Positions 1-10,633 of a stretch of 64,000 nucleotides of DNA are shown here, one piece after another. The stretch covers positions 332,927 through 396,926 of the forward strand of contig CAKOGP040001759.1 in the NCBI GenBank assembly GCA_933822405.4. The letters run 5' to 3'. How positions within the stretch are numbered: the stretch's first letter is position 1; the number at the start of each line of letters is the position of its first letter. Both the position numbers and the translations under genes were made by a program. The stretch is from Cylindrotheca closterium. Lineage: Eukaryota > Bacillariophyta > Bacillariophyceae > Bacillariales > Bacillariaceae. Under the pieces are notes generated by a model. The model saw only the letters and a list, made by a program, of their open reading frames with translations, searched no databases and had not been told where the DNA came from.

Positions 1-103
1 CATCAATTCTACTGCTCATCAAATCCATCATCGTGGGCATCTCACAGCACAAAGTTCAAAGAAATGAAATGGCTGATGTTGTACTTTGCAGTATCTTTTG
101 CTA

Positions 104-304
104 TTATTTTGTAATTTCATAGTTCATCTTCGCGAACTTATTGTTCCTATTCAAAAGTTTGTATTCTTGAAGGTCCAATGGCATTTTGAATGTCATCACC
201 AATAGTATTACGAGTTCCCATCTTGCTCGGTGCATCCATGTCTGCACATCGCCCAACCATTGAAGCATCCATTTTATGCGATCTTCCTCACATTTTCCAC
301 CCAT
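104..304 (-). other. Small uncertain ORF, 66 codons
   Basis: An ATG-initiated minus-strand frame of 66 residues. It is rich in Trp, Met and charged residues and reads like real protein (for example KWMLQWLGDVQTWMHRARW). I recognise no family. It lies about 160 bases downstream of another protein-like minus-strand remnant, so the two may belong to one decaying gene. No splice sites connect them convincingly. Confidence 0.2.
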
Positions 305-463
305 ATTCTTTTTTTAAAATGTTCTCTTCAACTTTCGCGACCACCTCCTGCCATATTTTGGTGCAGTAGTGCCGCTGTTGGCCAACTCCAAAGATCGAGT
401 TGGCCTTCTTGATGTTGCAGGAGGATCAAACGGAAGAGGTAGATGAACATGAGTAGCTCTCGT

Positions 464-927
464 TTAAAAGCTCTCATTTTTAGAAGGATCATTGGTAGTA
501 GTATCCTTCAGGGGGGAAGTGTTGGCGCATAGGTCGCAAAGCTCAGCGATGGCAGCGCCATTAGACATGTCAGGACGACGAGTAGATCCTTTCACAGAAG
601 CAGCCTTCTTCTCTTTCAGCTTTAATGCAATAAAGGCGGCCTGCATTACCAACTCTTGTTCAGAACTGAATATGGCCGATGGTGTCATTTTCTTTCTCAA
701 ATCAGCCATGGACAAGGGAGACTCCGAGACTCCCATAGAGACGATGAGCTCGCGATCCAAGGCCCTGTTGATACGAATGACAGTCGTCACAGCGGCGGCA
801 AGGAGGGCGATTGAGTTTCCTTAAGGGATATCAATGGTGGGATTGGTGCTGGGACGAGTGAGTCCTTCGTAGTGTAGGCTTCCATTCCGTCAAAAACATC
901 TCTGACAATGAATTCAGGGTCGTTGTT
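464..927 (-). pseudogene. Frameshifted protein-like remnant, unknown family
   Basis: Two overlapping minus-strand frames look coding but are out of register. The upstream frame (from about 927) reads NNDPEFIVRDVFDGMEAYTT and continues through a Pro-rich stretch. Around 823 the protein-like signal moves to the next frame, which begins GNSIALLAAAVTTVIRINRA and runs to a stop at 464, ending in a Lys/Ser/Asp-rich tail. The second frame has no ATG at its beginning. Either one base has been gained or lost near 820, or an unrecognised intron lies there (an AG occurs at the switch point). The hydrophobic patch after the switch could be a membrane or signal segment. No family recognised. Confidence 0.3.
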
Positions 928-1325
928 TCAAACTCCAATTTCAATTGCTGGTCATGTGCTGTGGCTAATCATGAGATAGTCAAGGTGCCTAGCATATCGT
1001 GGATCGAATTTTTCATGGTCGCATTTTTGGCTTTGCACCATGGCTGTAGTCGTTCTTCTTATTCCAATTGTCGTATCAAGGTTGTCATCGTCGCGTGTGA
1101 TCGTGATGATGGTTTGAGATCGCACGCCACACGCACGCCGCTCTGGTAAAGAAATTTCCACTGACTGGTTTTCAAATTGCGATATTCATAGCGGTTAAGA
1201 TGGCGGATGACGTCACTCTCCCATTTCCGAGAATCAATCATGCAGTAAGATACTGTACGGTACCAGGTACAGTAGCATCCAGCATTCGTTGGATTTTATA
1301 AAATATAACACTTTACAGGTTTATA
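928..1325. other. Intergenic, no gene seen
   Basis: Downstream side of the SAPS-domain gene. It contains short TACTGTAC/GGTACC-like palindromic words near 1250-1275. Nothing else is supportable. Confidence 0.5.
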
Positions 1326-3858
1326 TTATTTCTTCTTTTTCTTCTTCTTGTTGTTTTTCTTTTTCTTGTTCTTCCCGCCTTGTCCATCTTGTTGCTCAGC
1401 AGCAGCTGCAGCTGCAGCTGCTGCTTTCGATGCCTCGTCTTCGACAGCCTCCTCCAAGCTGCTACCATCCCATTTGGAAATCCCCGACAGGCCCAACTTG
1501 TTGGCAAAATCGGTACCCAATTCGATATCTGCCAAACTTATTGTCGTTTCAGATGATGATGCTGTGAGCATCATGGTGGGCACTATACCTGGAGCTTGTT
1601 TGATTGGCTTTTGTTGGTACAAGGTTAATTCAATGAATTGATCCGACGCTTCCTTCCACAAATCGTGGGATGCCAAGTATTGAGCCAAAAAGGCATTGGG
1701 AGCCAATGACTGACTTCGTAATCTCAACAAATTCAATACTTGCAAAATGAGACCCTTGAGAGCCGACGACTCATTGAGAGATCGAAGCGCCCGGCTCAAG
1801 AATTTGCTCTTTTGGAAAATCACACGAAGTGTTGGTTCATGATGCTGTAGGACTACCGTTTGGAGCATTTGGTAGAAAATATTGTGATAAAAGTCATTGT
1901 AGGGATAGGCAAACACCAAGGAGCATAGCTATATATGAAGTATCATGGTGAGCGACCCGTCAATTAATTAATCAAGCAGTGAGAACAAAATCCCGCAACC
2001 ATCATCACTTACCGCAGGCCATGGATTGTATGGAGTTTCATCGTCTTCCTTGGATTCTCCCCCTTTGGATGATTTCGATTCATCCGCTGCCTTTTGCTGT
2101 TTCTTGGACTTTAGCAATTCCGGCGCCAACGGAAATTCCATCAAGGCATCCATAGCTCGAGTGGATTGGCTATTACCATTGTTGTTGTAGCAAATGATTT
2201 CCTTCAATAGTGACAATAGTTGGACTCTCCAAGATCCCATGGGCACTGTTCGATACCGACCCGGATGCCGAATGGTAGCAGTAGTAGTATTGTTGTTGTC
2301 GTTGTTGTTGTCGTTGGTGGTGGTGCTGGTGGTGGTAGCAGCAGCAGCAGCAGCATCAGGACTGCTGTTACTTGAGGTTTCTTCATCGGTCGCATGATAA
2401 TTCAAGATATCGGACCGTGGCAAATTCAATGTTCGTAACAATAGTGGCAGTTGTTGCAACAAGGCAGCGTGCATTTGATCCGTCAATTCCCATTCGACTA
2501 ATCTGTTGATGATATGTTCTTCTTCCTCTTCCTTGTTTTCTTCTCCTTGCGGGAGTTCCGTGGCATCCCTGGCGGGAGCATGACTCTTGACAATTCGTGA
2601 CGAATTGCCCGTGGCTAGGCCAAAGGCCGAGTGCAAGGTACGGGCAATGGATTCCTTCTTTTCCATTCTTGTTTCCTGTTGCAACGCTTCCAGTAAATCC
2701 TTCCACCAATCCCCGGAAGTGAGGGGACCAAACAAGAGATTCTCTCCGACTTGTGGAGTGGATGGAGGGGATGATTTGTTGTTGGTAGCAGTAGCAGCAT
2801 TAGTAGCAGTAGCAGCAGCAGTAGGGTCTTCTGGTGGATATCCCACCACTTCGAGAATGGTCAGAATGGCATCACAGACTTCTTCACCGGATGCTTCTTC
2901 TGTCTTGAGAGATTGTGCCAATCGATCAAAAAGTTGAAATTCGGCCATTTGTCGAACAAATTTTTTGCGGGCTCCGGCTGCAATCTTTTGATTCCTCATC
3001 ATTTGTTGTTGCTGTTGCATGCTAGCCGCAGACTTTTCAGCCGATGGCTCTCCGCGTCGTCCCGTACAACCATAACAAACCAAGTTGGTCAATATGGAAA
3101 GGGTAGTAGGAGAATGAAGTAGTAACGGTGCCAAGTGTTCTTGCAATCCTTGTTTGCCTCCACTTGCCGCAGAAGCCAAGACATTCCCCGGAAATCGATC
3201 CATCAGCATGGCCAAGACTTCTCGAATGTGAAGGACCGTATAGGATGGTTGGTCCTTGTTGGCCAGTGCCACCAACAGTTGCTTCGCCAACAATCCTGCT
3301 TGATCGGGTTGGGTTATAATCAAGGGCTTATTCAAATGCTGTAGATAGGGTGAGGTTTCCATGGTCAAGTCTTGTTTCAAAATGTTCATAGCCCGGTACG
3401 ATCGAGCGGCGGCTGCAGCAATATCACCAACATCATCTTGATTAGTAGGTTGTTGGGTGACAATGACATTGCTCAATACGCGGTATCCTTCTTCATCTTG
3501 TTGACAAATGAATGAAACCTAATACAGTGCGTATGTATAAATATGTATATATAAATATATATAGAATGCAAACAATCACATTGGAAAGAGAGAGGAAGAA
3601 CCACAAACTATGAGACTCGACCGTTGAATACACCGCGGTACAGCAACAATATGACATATCATGTGCAATGATACATATACACATGCAATAACACAAAACA
3701 CAATCATAATAAGGAGACATAATATAGAATATATGTACACGTACCAATTTCTTCGCCCGTTCGTCCAATCCAAAATCTGCCTCCTTGGTATCCAAAAAGG
3801 AACGGATTTCCTCAATGGATTCTTCCTTTAGACCTGCCGCTGCCGCTACCGTGGCCAT
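1326..3858 (-). CDS. SAPS-family protein, PP6/SIT4 regulatory subunit
   Basis: Three exons: 3745-3858, 2013-3518 and 1326-1928. Introns start GTACGT and GTAAGT and end TTAG and ATAG. The joined frame encodes 740 residues from the ATG at 3858. SAPS-domain hallmarks are spread along it: an N-terminal KLVSFICQQDEEGYRVLSNV block spanning the first junction, helical-repeat segments, and a C-terminal block beginning YPYNDFYHNIF, matching the family pattern of a P-x-N-N-F/x-L-H block, then a helical region and a Trp before the domain end. SAPS proteins are regulatory subunits of protein phosphatase 6 (yeast Sit4). Low-complexity inserts (Ala, Thr/Asn, Glu) interrupt the middle, and the C terminus is an Ala run followed by poly-Lys/Asn. 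The PP6 catalytic subunit gene lies at 24771-25871 in this window. The family call rests on motif pattern; the sequence is divergent. Confidence 0.75.
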
Positions 3859-4900
3859 TGTTATTGTTGTTGTTGCTGTTGCTGTTAGTGTTTTTGAGTT
3901 GTGATGTTGACAATAATTTTTACGCTGATGTATCTCTGTCTGTCTGAAATGAAAATGGATAGATATACAGTCAATCGAGCTGTGTGATCAGTAAGTAGTA
4001 GAGGAAAGACAACTCAAACCGCAATGAGATCCGAGAGACTGCTGAATACAGTCAGATGTACTGTATAATACCGGTATCTGCAATACGAGGTCTTGAGATG
4101 TGATAGCTTCCCGCCAGCTTTCACATTTTCTTCATGCGATGCGCACGCCGCCGGCTAAAAAACCGTGCATTCGAATCAATCGATCGACTAGTTGCGAATC
4201 ATCATCTACAGTATGACAGACTCACTCACTCACTCCCACGTCCCACGACCAACATTTAATGTTTTACGCCATGAAACAAATGTTCCGCACGCGCGCGCGA
4301 GGGAGAAGTTCCTGTCGGTTCCTCCTCCCTTACGTTCATCATCATTGATTGATTGGCGAGCTCTCTCTCCCTTTTTGCTTGACGATCGGATACTGTACAA
4401 ATGCAATAAGTCGCAGTACCGGTATACCTATAGTGTAACAGCATCATTCGTTCGTTGATTATCCAATAATTCAGTACAGTACTGTAAATCGTGCATATAA
4501 CTTACCTGGTACTCAAAGCAGATACATCAGCTGAAGGTTATAGCTGTTGGAACAAAGGAATCAATCAATCTTTTGAAACTCTCAGAATAATATAAGGCTT
4601 CACACGAAAATTTACCTGTGAACCTGTGGATCTGTGATTACTGCTATTCTCTTTGGATTGATTAAACTTGCTTCAGTTTTCATTCAGATTGAATCTTTCT
4701 CGCTATCAGATTTTTCAAGTGATTGCATCTAAACCTGCAATTTGTTGCTAAAAGTCCCAACGAGAATACCTTAAAGTCGATCATCCGAAGCCTTTCAACT
4801 TGTTTCACCTGAAAATCATCATCAACAACAACTCCGATTGCAAATAAGAGAAAGCAAACGAATACAACGAAAGCATCAAGGAAACCAAATTCAAACAATC
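3859..4900. promoter_or_regulatory. Shared divergent promoter region
   Basis: About 1 kb between the divergent SAPS gene and PIP-kinase gene, so promoters for both should lie here. It holds two copies of the TACCGGTA palindrome (4069-4076 and 4417-4424), TACTGTA words and a GCGCGCGCG stretch near 4290. No ORF looks coding. Confidence 0.5.
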
Positions 4901-6304
4901 ATGAGTTCCGACGACGGCGACAATTCGGAAATACTCCGCACCGAAGACGAAGACAAGGTTACCGACTTGGAGGAAACGGAAGAATTTGCACATCAGACCA
5001 CCTTGCAAGTCCGAAGAGAATCCTTCCGACCGATCAAGGATGAGGATCCCACCACCATGGAGATTAGTCGATTACCGCCCAAGTTACGGCCCTCTCTGTC
5101 CACTCGCATTTCTTACAAAATCAACAAGGCCGGCAAGGCCATGCACATTTTCAAGGAACGAAAAAAGAAACGGGTGGACGAAAGTCACAAACATTTCTTG
5201 ACGGCTCATTGCATTCGAGATGGGATTCGGTATACTACCAAAAATACCAAGGACTCGTCCGATACTCAAACGGGAGAAGATGGATTTCGGGTCATCAAGA
5301 GAACCAAATTGCCCATTACCACGGCCATTTCAGATGGGATTGACGATGACGAATCCTCATCGACCAAGTTTAGCAGTTCTTCGTCCTTTCTTGGGTTTGG
5401 AAACAAGAGCTTGGGTTCCAAGTCGTTTGAATTTAAGGAATATGCGCCTCAAGTCTTTTTGAAATTGAGAAATCATTGGGGGATCAGTCAAGCGGATTAC
5501 ATACAGTCCTTGGCGTCCGAAGAATTGTATTTGGATTTTCAATCCAATTCCAAATCGGGACAATTCTTTTTCTTTTCCGACGACAAGTTTTTCATGATCA
5601 AAACATTGACGCAACAAGAATGCACATGGCTCCAAGAATGTTTGGAAAAGTATTACCGACACAATATGAAATACGAAGCTACCCTGTTGGTCAAATTTGT
5701 CGGCATGTACCGCATCAAAGTACCTCGCCGAAAGTCCAAGAGGGGATTTCGCAAGACGCACTTTGTCGTCATGCGATCCACCTTTGATACAGTATTGCCA
5801 ATGCACAAAAAGTTTGATCTCAAGGGATCTCTTGTCGGTCGGGAAGCGAGTGAATCCGATAAGAAAAAACTCTTTCCTGTCCTAAAAGACAAGGATCTAC
5901 AAAATTCTGGATTGAAATTGCAATTGGGAGAAGAATACACGAGTAAAATGATGAAACAACTGGAAGTGGACTGCGACTTGTTGACTAGCCTCAATATGAT
6001 GGATTATTCATTACTGGTGGGGATCTTTGACAAATCAAGAGTCGATCCAACCTATGGGATTGATGATCATACACTGCGAGAAATTCTGGCACAAGACAAT
6101 TGTCTCCACTTTACGGACCGGTTGGACGAACATGGGCTCATTTATTTCATGGGTATCATTGACTTTTTGCAGCATTATAACGCCAACAAGAAGTTTGAAA
6201 CGGTGGCCAAGAGTTTTGTCAACAATTCCAGGGAAATTTCTTCCGTCAAGCCCAAATTTTATGCCAAACGCCTGGTGACCTTTATTGCCAAGTTTGTAGA
6301 GTAG
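4901..6304 (+). CDS. Phosphatidylinositol phosphate kinase (PIPK)
   Basis: Single-exon gene of 467 residues from the first in-frame ATG; an open frame upstream has no ATG. Residues 1-175 are acidic, basic and Ser-rich and likely disordered. The PIPK catalytic domain follows: an N-lobe with FFFFSDDKFFMIKT (about 222-235; the Lys binds ATP), the FDLKGS box (305-310), MDYSLLVGI (367-375), the GIIDFLQHY block (418-426) and an activation/specificity segment near the C terminus (SSVKPKFYAKRL). The enzyme would phosphorylate phosphatidylinositol phosphates to make PtdIns(4,5)P2-type lipids at membranes. In the specificity segment Lys sits where animal type I kinases, as I recall them, have Glu in YAERF, so substrate preference cannot be assumed. 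No MORN repeats or FYVE domain are present. Confidence 0.93.
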   Translation: MSSDDGDNSEILRTEDEDKVTDLEETEEFAHQTTLQVRRESFRPIKDEDPTTMEISRLPPKLRPSLSTRISYKINKAGKAMHIFKERKKKRVDESHKHFLTAHCIRDGIRYTTKNTKDSSDTQTGEDGFRVIKRTKLPITTAISDGIDDDESSSTKFSSSSSFLGFGNKSLGSKSFEFKEYAPQVFLKLRNHWGISQADYIQSLASEELYLDFQSNSKSGQFFFFSDDKFFMIKTLTQQECTWLQECLEKYYRHNMKYEATLLVKFVGMYRIKVPRRKSKRGFRKTHFVVMRSTFDTVLPMHKKFDLKGSLVGREASESDKKKLFPVLKDKDLQNSGLKLQLGEEYTSKMMKQLEVDCDLLTSLNMMDYSLLVGIFDKSRVDPTYGIDDHTLREILAQDNCLHFTDRLDEHGLIYFMGIIDFLQHYNANKKFETVAKSFVNNSREISSVKPKFYAKRLVTFIAKFVE

Positions 6305-7191
6305 ATCAAAAAACCTACCTGCTATAGAAGCAACGCACGGGACAAAGTACGTACTACTATATAAAATGAATGTACTAAGAACAAACAGGAATGAAGATGA
6401 CAATGGATGATGGCACACAAACACACACGCACGTACATACAAGACTTCATCACAGCATACGTTCCGTATGGGGGGAACGAAGCATTTTGTAATGAAGAAT
6501 CAATCAAAATCCATTAGTAGAACAAACAAACAAACAAACAAAATGAAGTTGATTGCAAATTTCCTCTAGTGGTGTATTGGCTTGTAGCCCTAACGCCTTC
6601 CTCCACCTATGATTAGGTTTCATTGGATATCATCAGAAAAACAAAAGCATTGATCCAAAATATAGCGCGGGTATGATGAAAACAACAATCAAATCCAATG
6701 GTCTGTCATCTTGATGGAATAACCACTTGCATCCTAGAAACGAGAGTAGGTAATACTGCAGAGATGTCAAACCAAGATTCAAATTCAACGGTCGGTTACT
6801 GTACCGGTATGTTAGTCGGCATTGTCGAGAATGACTTCTTTTGTGACTGGTCCAACCAGAAGCTGTAGTACTCAAGTGACCGTTGGAAGCTACAGCGATT
6901 TTTGACGAATCCAATTCGGCTGATTCATCCAGTCATCTTCCATCTTGGGTGACCAAAATCGCACGTTCTCGCACGTACTTTGGGCAAATAGAAAGATATC
7001 ATCTTGCATGTATCCTCTTTCTTTATCCATTTCTGTGTGTATTATTTGATTGGCAAACTCTGAAAGTCTCCACTGGCTGCATTGAAAAAAATCCAAGCTT
7101 TTACACTCAATACATTTCCACAAAGCCAAACGACATCCCCTCTTTCTTCTTGACCTTATCTTAGCTAGCTTCAGCATTTATATTGTTCAAC
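6305..7191. other. Intergenic between PIPK and monooxygenase genes
   Basis: Contains a short (CAAA)n run near 6523-6541, one TACCGGTA palindrome (6802-6809) and the presumed promoter and 5' leader of the monooxygenase gene. No supportable coding frame. Confidence 0.5.
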
Positions 7192-9969
7192 ATGCCAACC
7201 ATTTCAGCCACTGCATTGAACAAGATCGCCAAGGACAAGTCTAAAAAACTTGCCGAGTTCTTCGAAATGGAGCCCATTCACGTTGATGTGAAGGATCCTC
7301 GCACCAAGAAGATCAAGCCTCACGCTCAGGGTGAGCACTTGCTTTACCTGTGGGACGAAATCTATGGAAATGATCCTGTGATGAAGTCCATCATTGTGGA
7401 GACTGTCACTGGTCCTTCCACTCCGGATATGGATTATTACGATGACCCTGTCAAGGGAAACCCAGCCATGCCTTACCAACAGATCCGTGCCTTGATTGGT
7501 GACGGTGGTAAATGGAAGTGGCCCGAGATTTATAAGAACCTTGATCTCCTTCCCCGCCGTGGTCCTGCCTGGCGTCACATTGATGACCCTTCCAACTTGG
7601 GAAAGATTGAAAATCCTAACCCAGACATTGTTCCCCTCAAGTGTTTGGTCGTTGGTGGAGGACCCGTTGGTATCCGTCTTGCCATTGAACTTGCCTTGGG
7701 AGGTCACCGCGTCCAACTGTGGGAAAAGCGTCGAGAGATTATCGATGAAGCCACTGGTCTATTCAAGTCGGTCGGTTTCACCAATCGTGTCAACCGTCCT
7801 CACATTAACAACTTTTGCCGTAATGACTTGGATCGTCTCAATGGAAGAAACTTTATGACCCCCAAGATGTGTTACCCCGTCTTTACCAATGCTCACACTT
7901 CGTCTATTGGTATTGATGAAGCTCAGATGCTTCTCATGAAGACTGCTCTGATGATTGGTGTTGACTTCCGTCTAGGTGTCGGATACGATGGAGCTGACAT
8001 TGAAGTGGATGAAACTACTTCTCGTCCCCACTGGAACGTCGAATATTCCTGCGATGAAATGGCCCAAAAGCGTTACGGTATGGAAGCTTCTGGCATTGAA
8101 CGATTCGACGCTCACTTTGGGTGCGATGGAGGACGATCTCGTGTCCGCTCTGCCCAAGTCGACTGGTTGGGAGAACCCAAGACCCGTCAATACAAGAAGA
8201 TGTTTGGTATCGTTTCTAACCTACGCAAGGTTAGCAAGGCTAAGCTTCGCGAACTCGGCTACACCGATGGTCTTGAACCAGAAGATCGTGCCGGACAAAC
8301 CACGGGAGTTTTCTTCTACAAGGCTTCCTACCATAACTACTTTATTTGCCATCCTTCCGCCAAAGAAATGGAAGAGAACAATATCCCATGGAAGGGTATC
8401 TTTGCATTTGACAAGGCCGGTGGTGAGAAGAATCAAGAGAAGACTGACATGAAGAATAACTTGAAGAAATTCATGACCAAGACGGCCAAAAAGCTCAATA
8501 TCCCCATTGACGAGACCCTCGAAAACGACGGATTTGTAGCCGCGCCCAATGACGTCATGGGTTTCGATTTCTCAGAGTTTTACAACTGTGAGAAGAATGC
8601 TGCTGCCTTTGTTCCACCATTGGATTGGAACGTGGAGCGCGACGGAGAATGGGAAATTCACTGTCCTCTTGTCGCTCTTTGTGGAGATGCTGTGGCTGAT
8701 CCTAACTGGCTATTGGGCGTTGGTCTTCGTCGTGGATGGACCTCTGCTATGGATGCCTGCTTCTTTGCCGATAATCTCTACAACAACAAGTCCTTCAATG
8801 GAAAGCCTCCAAGTCTCGAAGAACCAATCACCGAACCCATCGAGTGGTCGGAACACATGGATAACATTATGAACCTGATGCAAAAGGTCGGAAATGCTTC
8901 ACGAGAAGGAAAGCTCTCTGAAGAGATGGACACTGGTATGCTTGCTGAAAAGGGACCTGTTGTGACCCAAATTCGAAAGAAACTCAAGTCCAACAAGGTC
9001 GAAGCTCCTGTTCCACCGTATCAAATCCCAGTCAGTCCTTTCTTCCGATACAAGGAGTTTCAACTCGTTGTCAACCAGAGCTATTCCGGAAAGAATGTCA
9101 ATATCAACGAGCACCCCTGGACCACTCGTGAAATTGCCATCTGGGAGCACAACAACAAGTACGTCGAACGTGGTGATGCCATCAAGCGCAAGGTTACTCG
9201 TCCTACTGCTGCCATGTTGACCTGGCCAAAGCGCTTTGAGTGCTCTGCTTTCTGGGGAATGATGAAGTTGCTGGCCGTGGATGGCAAGTCTGCCCCTGGT
9301 GTCGGCTCTGTGCCCGGTGCCAAGCCAGCTGCCGCTCCAAAAGACGTGGCTCCACCAGAAATCCAGAGGCCCAAGCTTGATACGTCCGAGGTTTACTCCC
9401 GAGCAAGTTTCAAGCAAAACAGTCTTCGTGAGAGCTTGGTCGAAGCAGCCATGTCTGGTCCGCATGATACTCCTGGTTCTGGCCGAAACGCCGGTATCTC
9501 CAATCTTTTGGGTAAATTCCAACAGCCGAGTCCTCGTTCGCTTGCTCAACAAGCAGCAAATGCTAGGCCGAAAGTGGGAAAGCTCAATATGGATAACCAA
9601 AATGTACCACTCCCAGTTCAATTCCGCAAGGCCCCAGCACCAGCTCCTGCTGCCCCATTCTCGCCAGCTGATATGAAGGCAATCAAGCGCCTATCTACTC
9701 AGTTGGCAGACAATAAAGGTTTGGCTGCCCCACCACTTGCCGGGGCAGTTGACAGCGGCCTCATGTCCGAATTGAATGTTACTCGTTTGAACGCGGAGCA
9801 AGACGTCCTCAAGGCAAGACTACAGTTTGCCAAGGCTGAAGTTGCCAAGGTCCAAGCCGAACGGGCAGCTGCTGATGCCAAATTGGAGTATGCCAATGCT
9901 GAATTGCAAGCGACACAGTCATTGCTAGCAGCTTACAAGGACATGGCAGACGCAATGTCGGGCAATTAA
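7192..9969 (+). CDS. MICAL-like FAD-dependent monooxygenase with C-terminal coiled coil
   Basis: Intronless, 925 residues from the ATG at 7192. An aromatic-hydroxylase-type flavoprotein fold is clear: a Rossmann motif in CLVVGGGPVGIRLAIELALG (about 151-170), a second FAD motif HFGCDGGRSRVRSA (about 308-321, the DG motif) and a ribityl-binding GD motif CGDAVADPNWLLGVGLRRGW (about 497-516). The pattern of residues after the GD motif and the block SIGIDEAQMLLMKTALMIGV resemble MICAL monooxygenases, which oxidise actin methionines, more than small-molecule hydroxylases. There is no calponin-homology or LIM domain. Instead an Ala/Pro-rich linker leads to a roughly 90-residue Ala/Gln/Glu heptad-like C-terminal coil. 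The smooth codon choice, unlike that of neighbouring genes, hints at high expression. The substrate is inferred only from family resemblance; actin has not been shown to be the target. Confidence 0.83.
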   Translation: MPTISATALNKIAKDKSKKLAEFFEMEPIHVDVKDPRTKKIKPHAQGEHLLYLWDEIYGNDPVMKSIIVETVTGPSTPDMDYYDDPVKGNPAMPYQQIRALIGDGGKWKWPEIYKNLDLLPRRGPAWRHIDDPSNLGKIENPNPDIVPLKCLVVGGGPVGIRLAIELALGGHRVQLWEKRREIIDEATGLFKSVGFTNRVNRPHINNFCRNDLDRLNGRNFMTPKMCYPVFTNAHTSSIGIDEAQMLLMKTALMIGVDFRLGVGYDGADIEVDETTSRPHWNVEYSCDEMAQKRYGMEASGIERFDAHFGCDGGRSRVRSAQVDWLGEPKTRQYKKMFGIVSNLRKVSKAKLRELGYTDGLEPEDRAGQTTGVFFYKASYHNYFICHPSAKEMEENNIPWKGIFAFDKAGGEKNQEKTDMKNNLKKFMTKTAKKLNIPIDETLENDGFVAAPNDVMGFDFSEFYNCEKNAAAFVPPLDWNVERDGEWEIHCPLVALCGDAVADPNWLLGVGLRRGWTSAMDACFFADNLYNNKSFNGKPPSLEEPITEPIEWSEHMDNIMNLMQKVGNASREGKLSEEMDTGMLAEKGPVVTQIRKKLKSNKVEAPVPPYQIPVSPFFRYKEFQLVVNQSYSGKNVNINEHPWTTREIAIWEHNNKYVERGDAIKRKVTRPTAAMLTWPKRFECSAFWGMMKLLAVDGKSAPGVGSVPGAKPAAAPKDVAPPEIQRPKLDTSEVYSRASFKQNSLRESLVEAAMSGPHDTPGSGRNAGISNLLGKFQQPSPRSLAQQAANARPKVGKLNMDNQNVPLPVQFRKAPAPAPAAPFSPADMKAIKRLSTQLADNKGLAAPPLAGAVDSGLMSELNVTRLNAEQDVLKARLQFAKAEVAKVQAERAAADAKLEYANAELQATQSLLAAYKDMADAMSGN

Positions 9970-10633
9970 AAATGCAGCAAGATAGTTGATGGCATAGGTA
10001 GTGCGATGATTATATATTAGTAGTTTTAATATTTGCTTTGTCAATGTTACCACGCGCTAATTCATACGAACTTAGTAGGACTGGTACCGGTACTTTCAGC
10101 TTTCATTATACAGTATTAGTGAAATGTTCTCAACTTCTCGTCTTTGATTATGTGACGTCGACGGTTGTCAGCTGTGCTCGCATTCCGGTGGCACCATTTC
10201 TCTTCGTCTGATCTGGTTTGAACGCGCGTCAAGGCGGTAAGTCGCGTTCTTGTTTGAGCTGTAACATTGTTCTCCCGGCGAAATGACATGATTCGACTTA
10301 AGGATGTCAAGGCCCTGCTTCTCAAATCGACACGGCCGAGCGGAAAATATCGCAATCCTCTAAATTTCTGAGCTCCATTTGATTTCCTGTTAAGAGAAGA
10401 TATTTATGTGGTTTCATATTGACAGGAATCTGGTGTCTTGTTGAGACTTTTGGTCATAAGTGGAAAATTGCTTGTTCACCACATTTTCAAACCCAAGTGA
10501 CAGTGCCTCATCGACCCTTTCTCCAAAAACGAAAAACGGGACCATTTCAGAGATACTCACTCTTGTGCAAATACAAAAATACCAGTTTTGTACTTCACAA
10601 CACTCCCACCAACCCATCTCTTCACAACCTGAC
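9970..10633. other. Intergenic, no gene seen
   Basis: 3' flank of the monooxygenase gene and 5' flank of the DUF6824 gene. One TACCGGTA (10085-10092). An open frame runs into the next gene from 10460 but has no ATG before 10634, so it is read as 5' leader. Confidence 0.45.
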
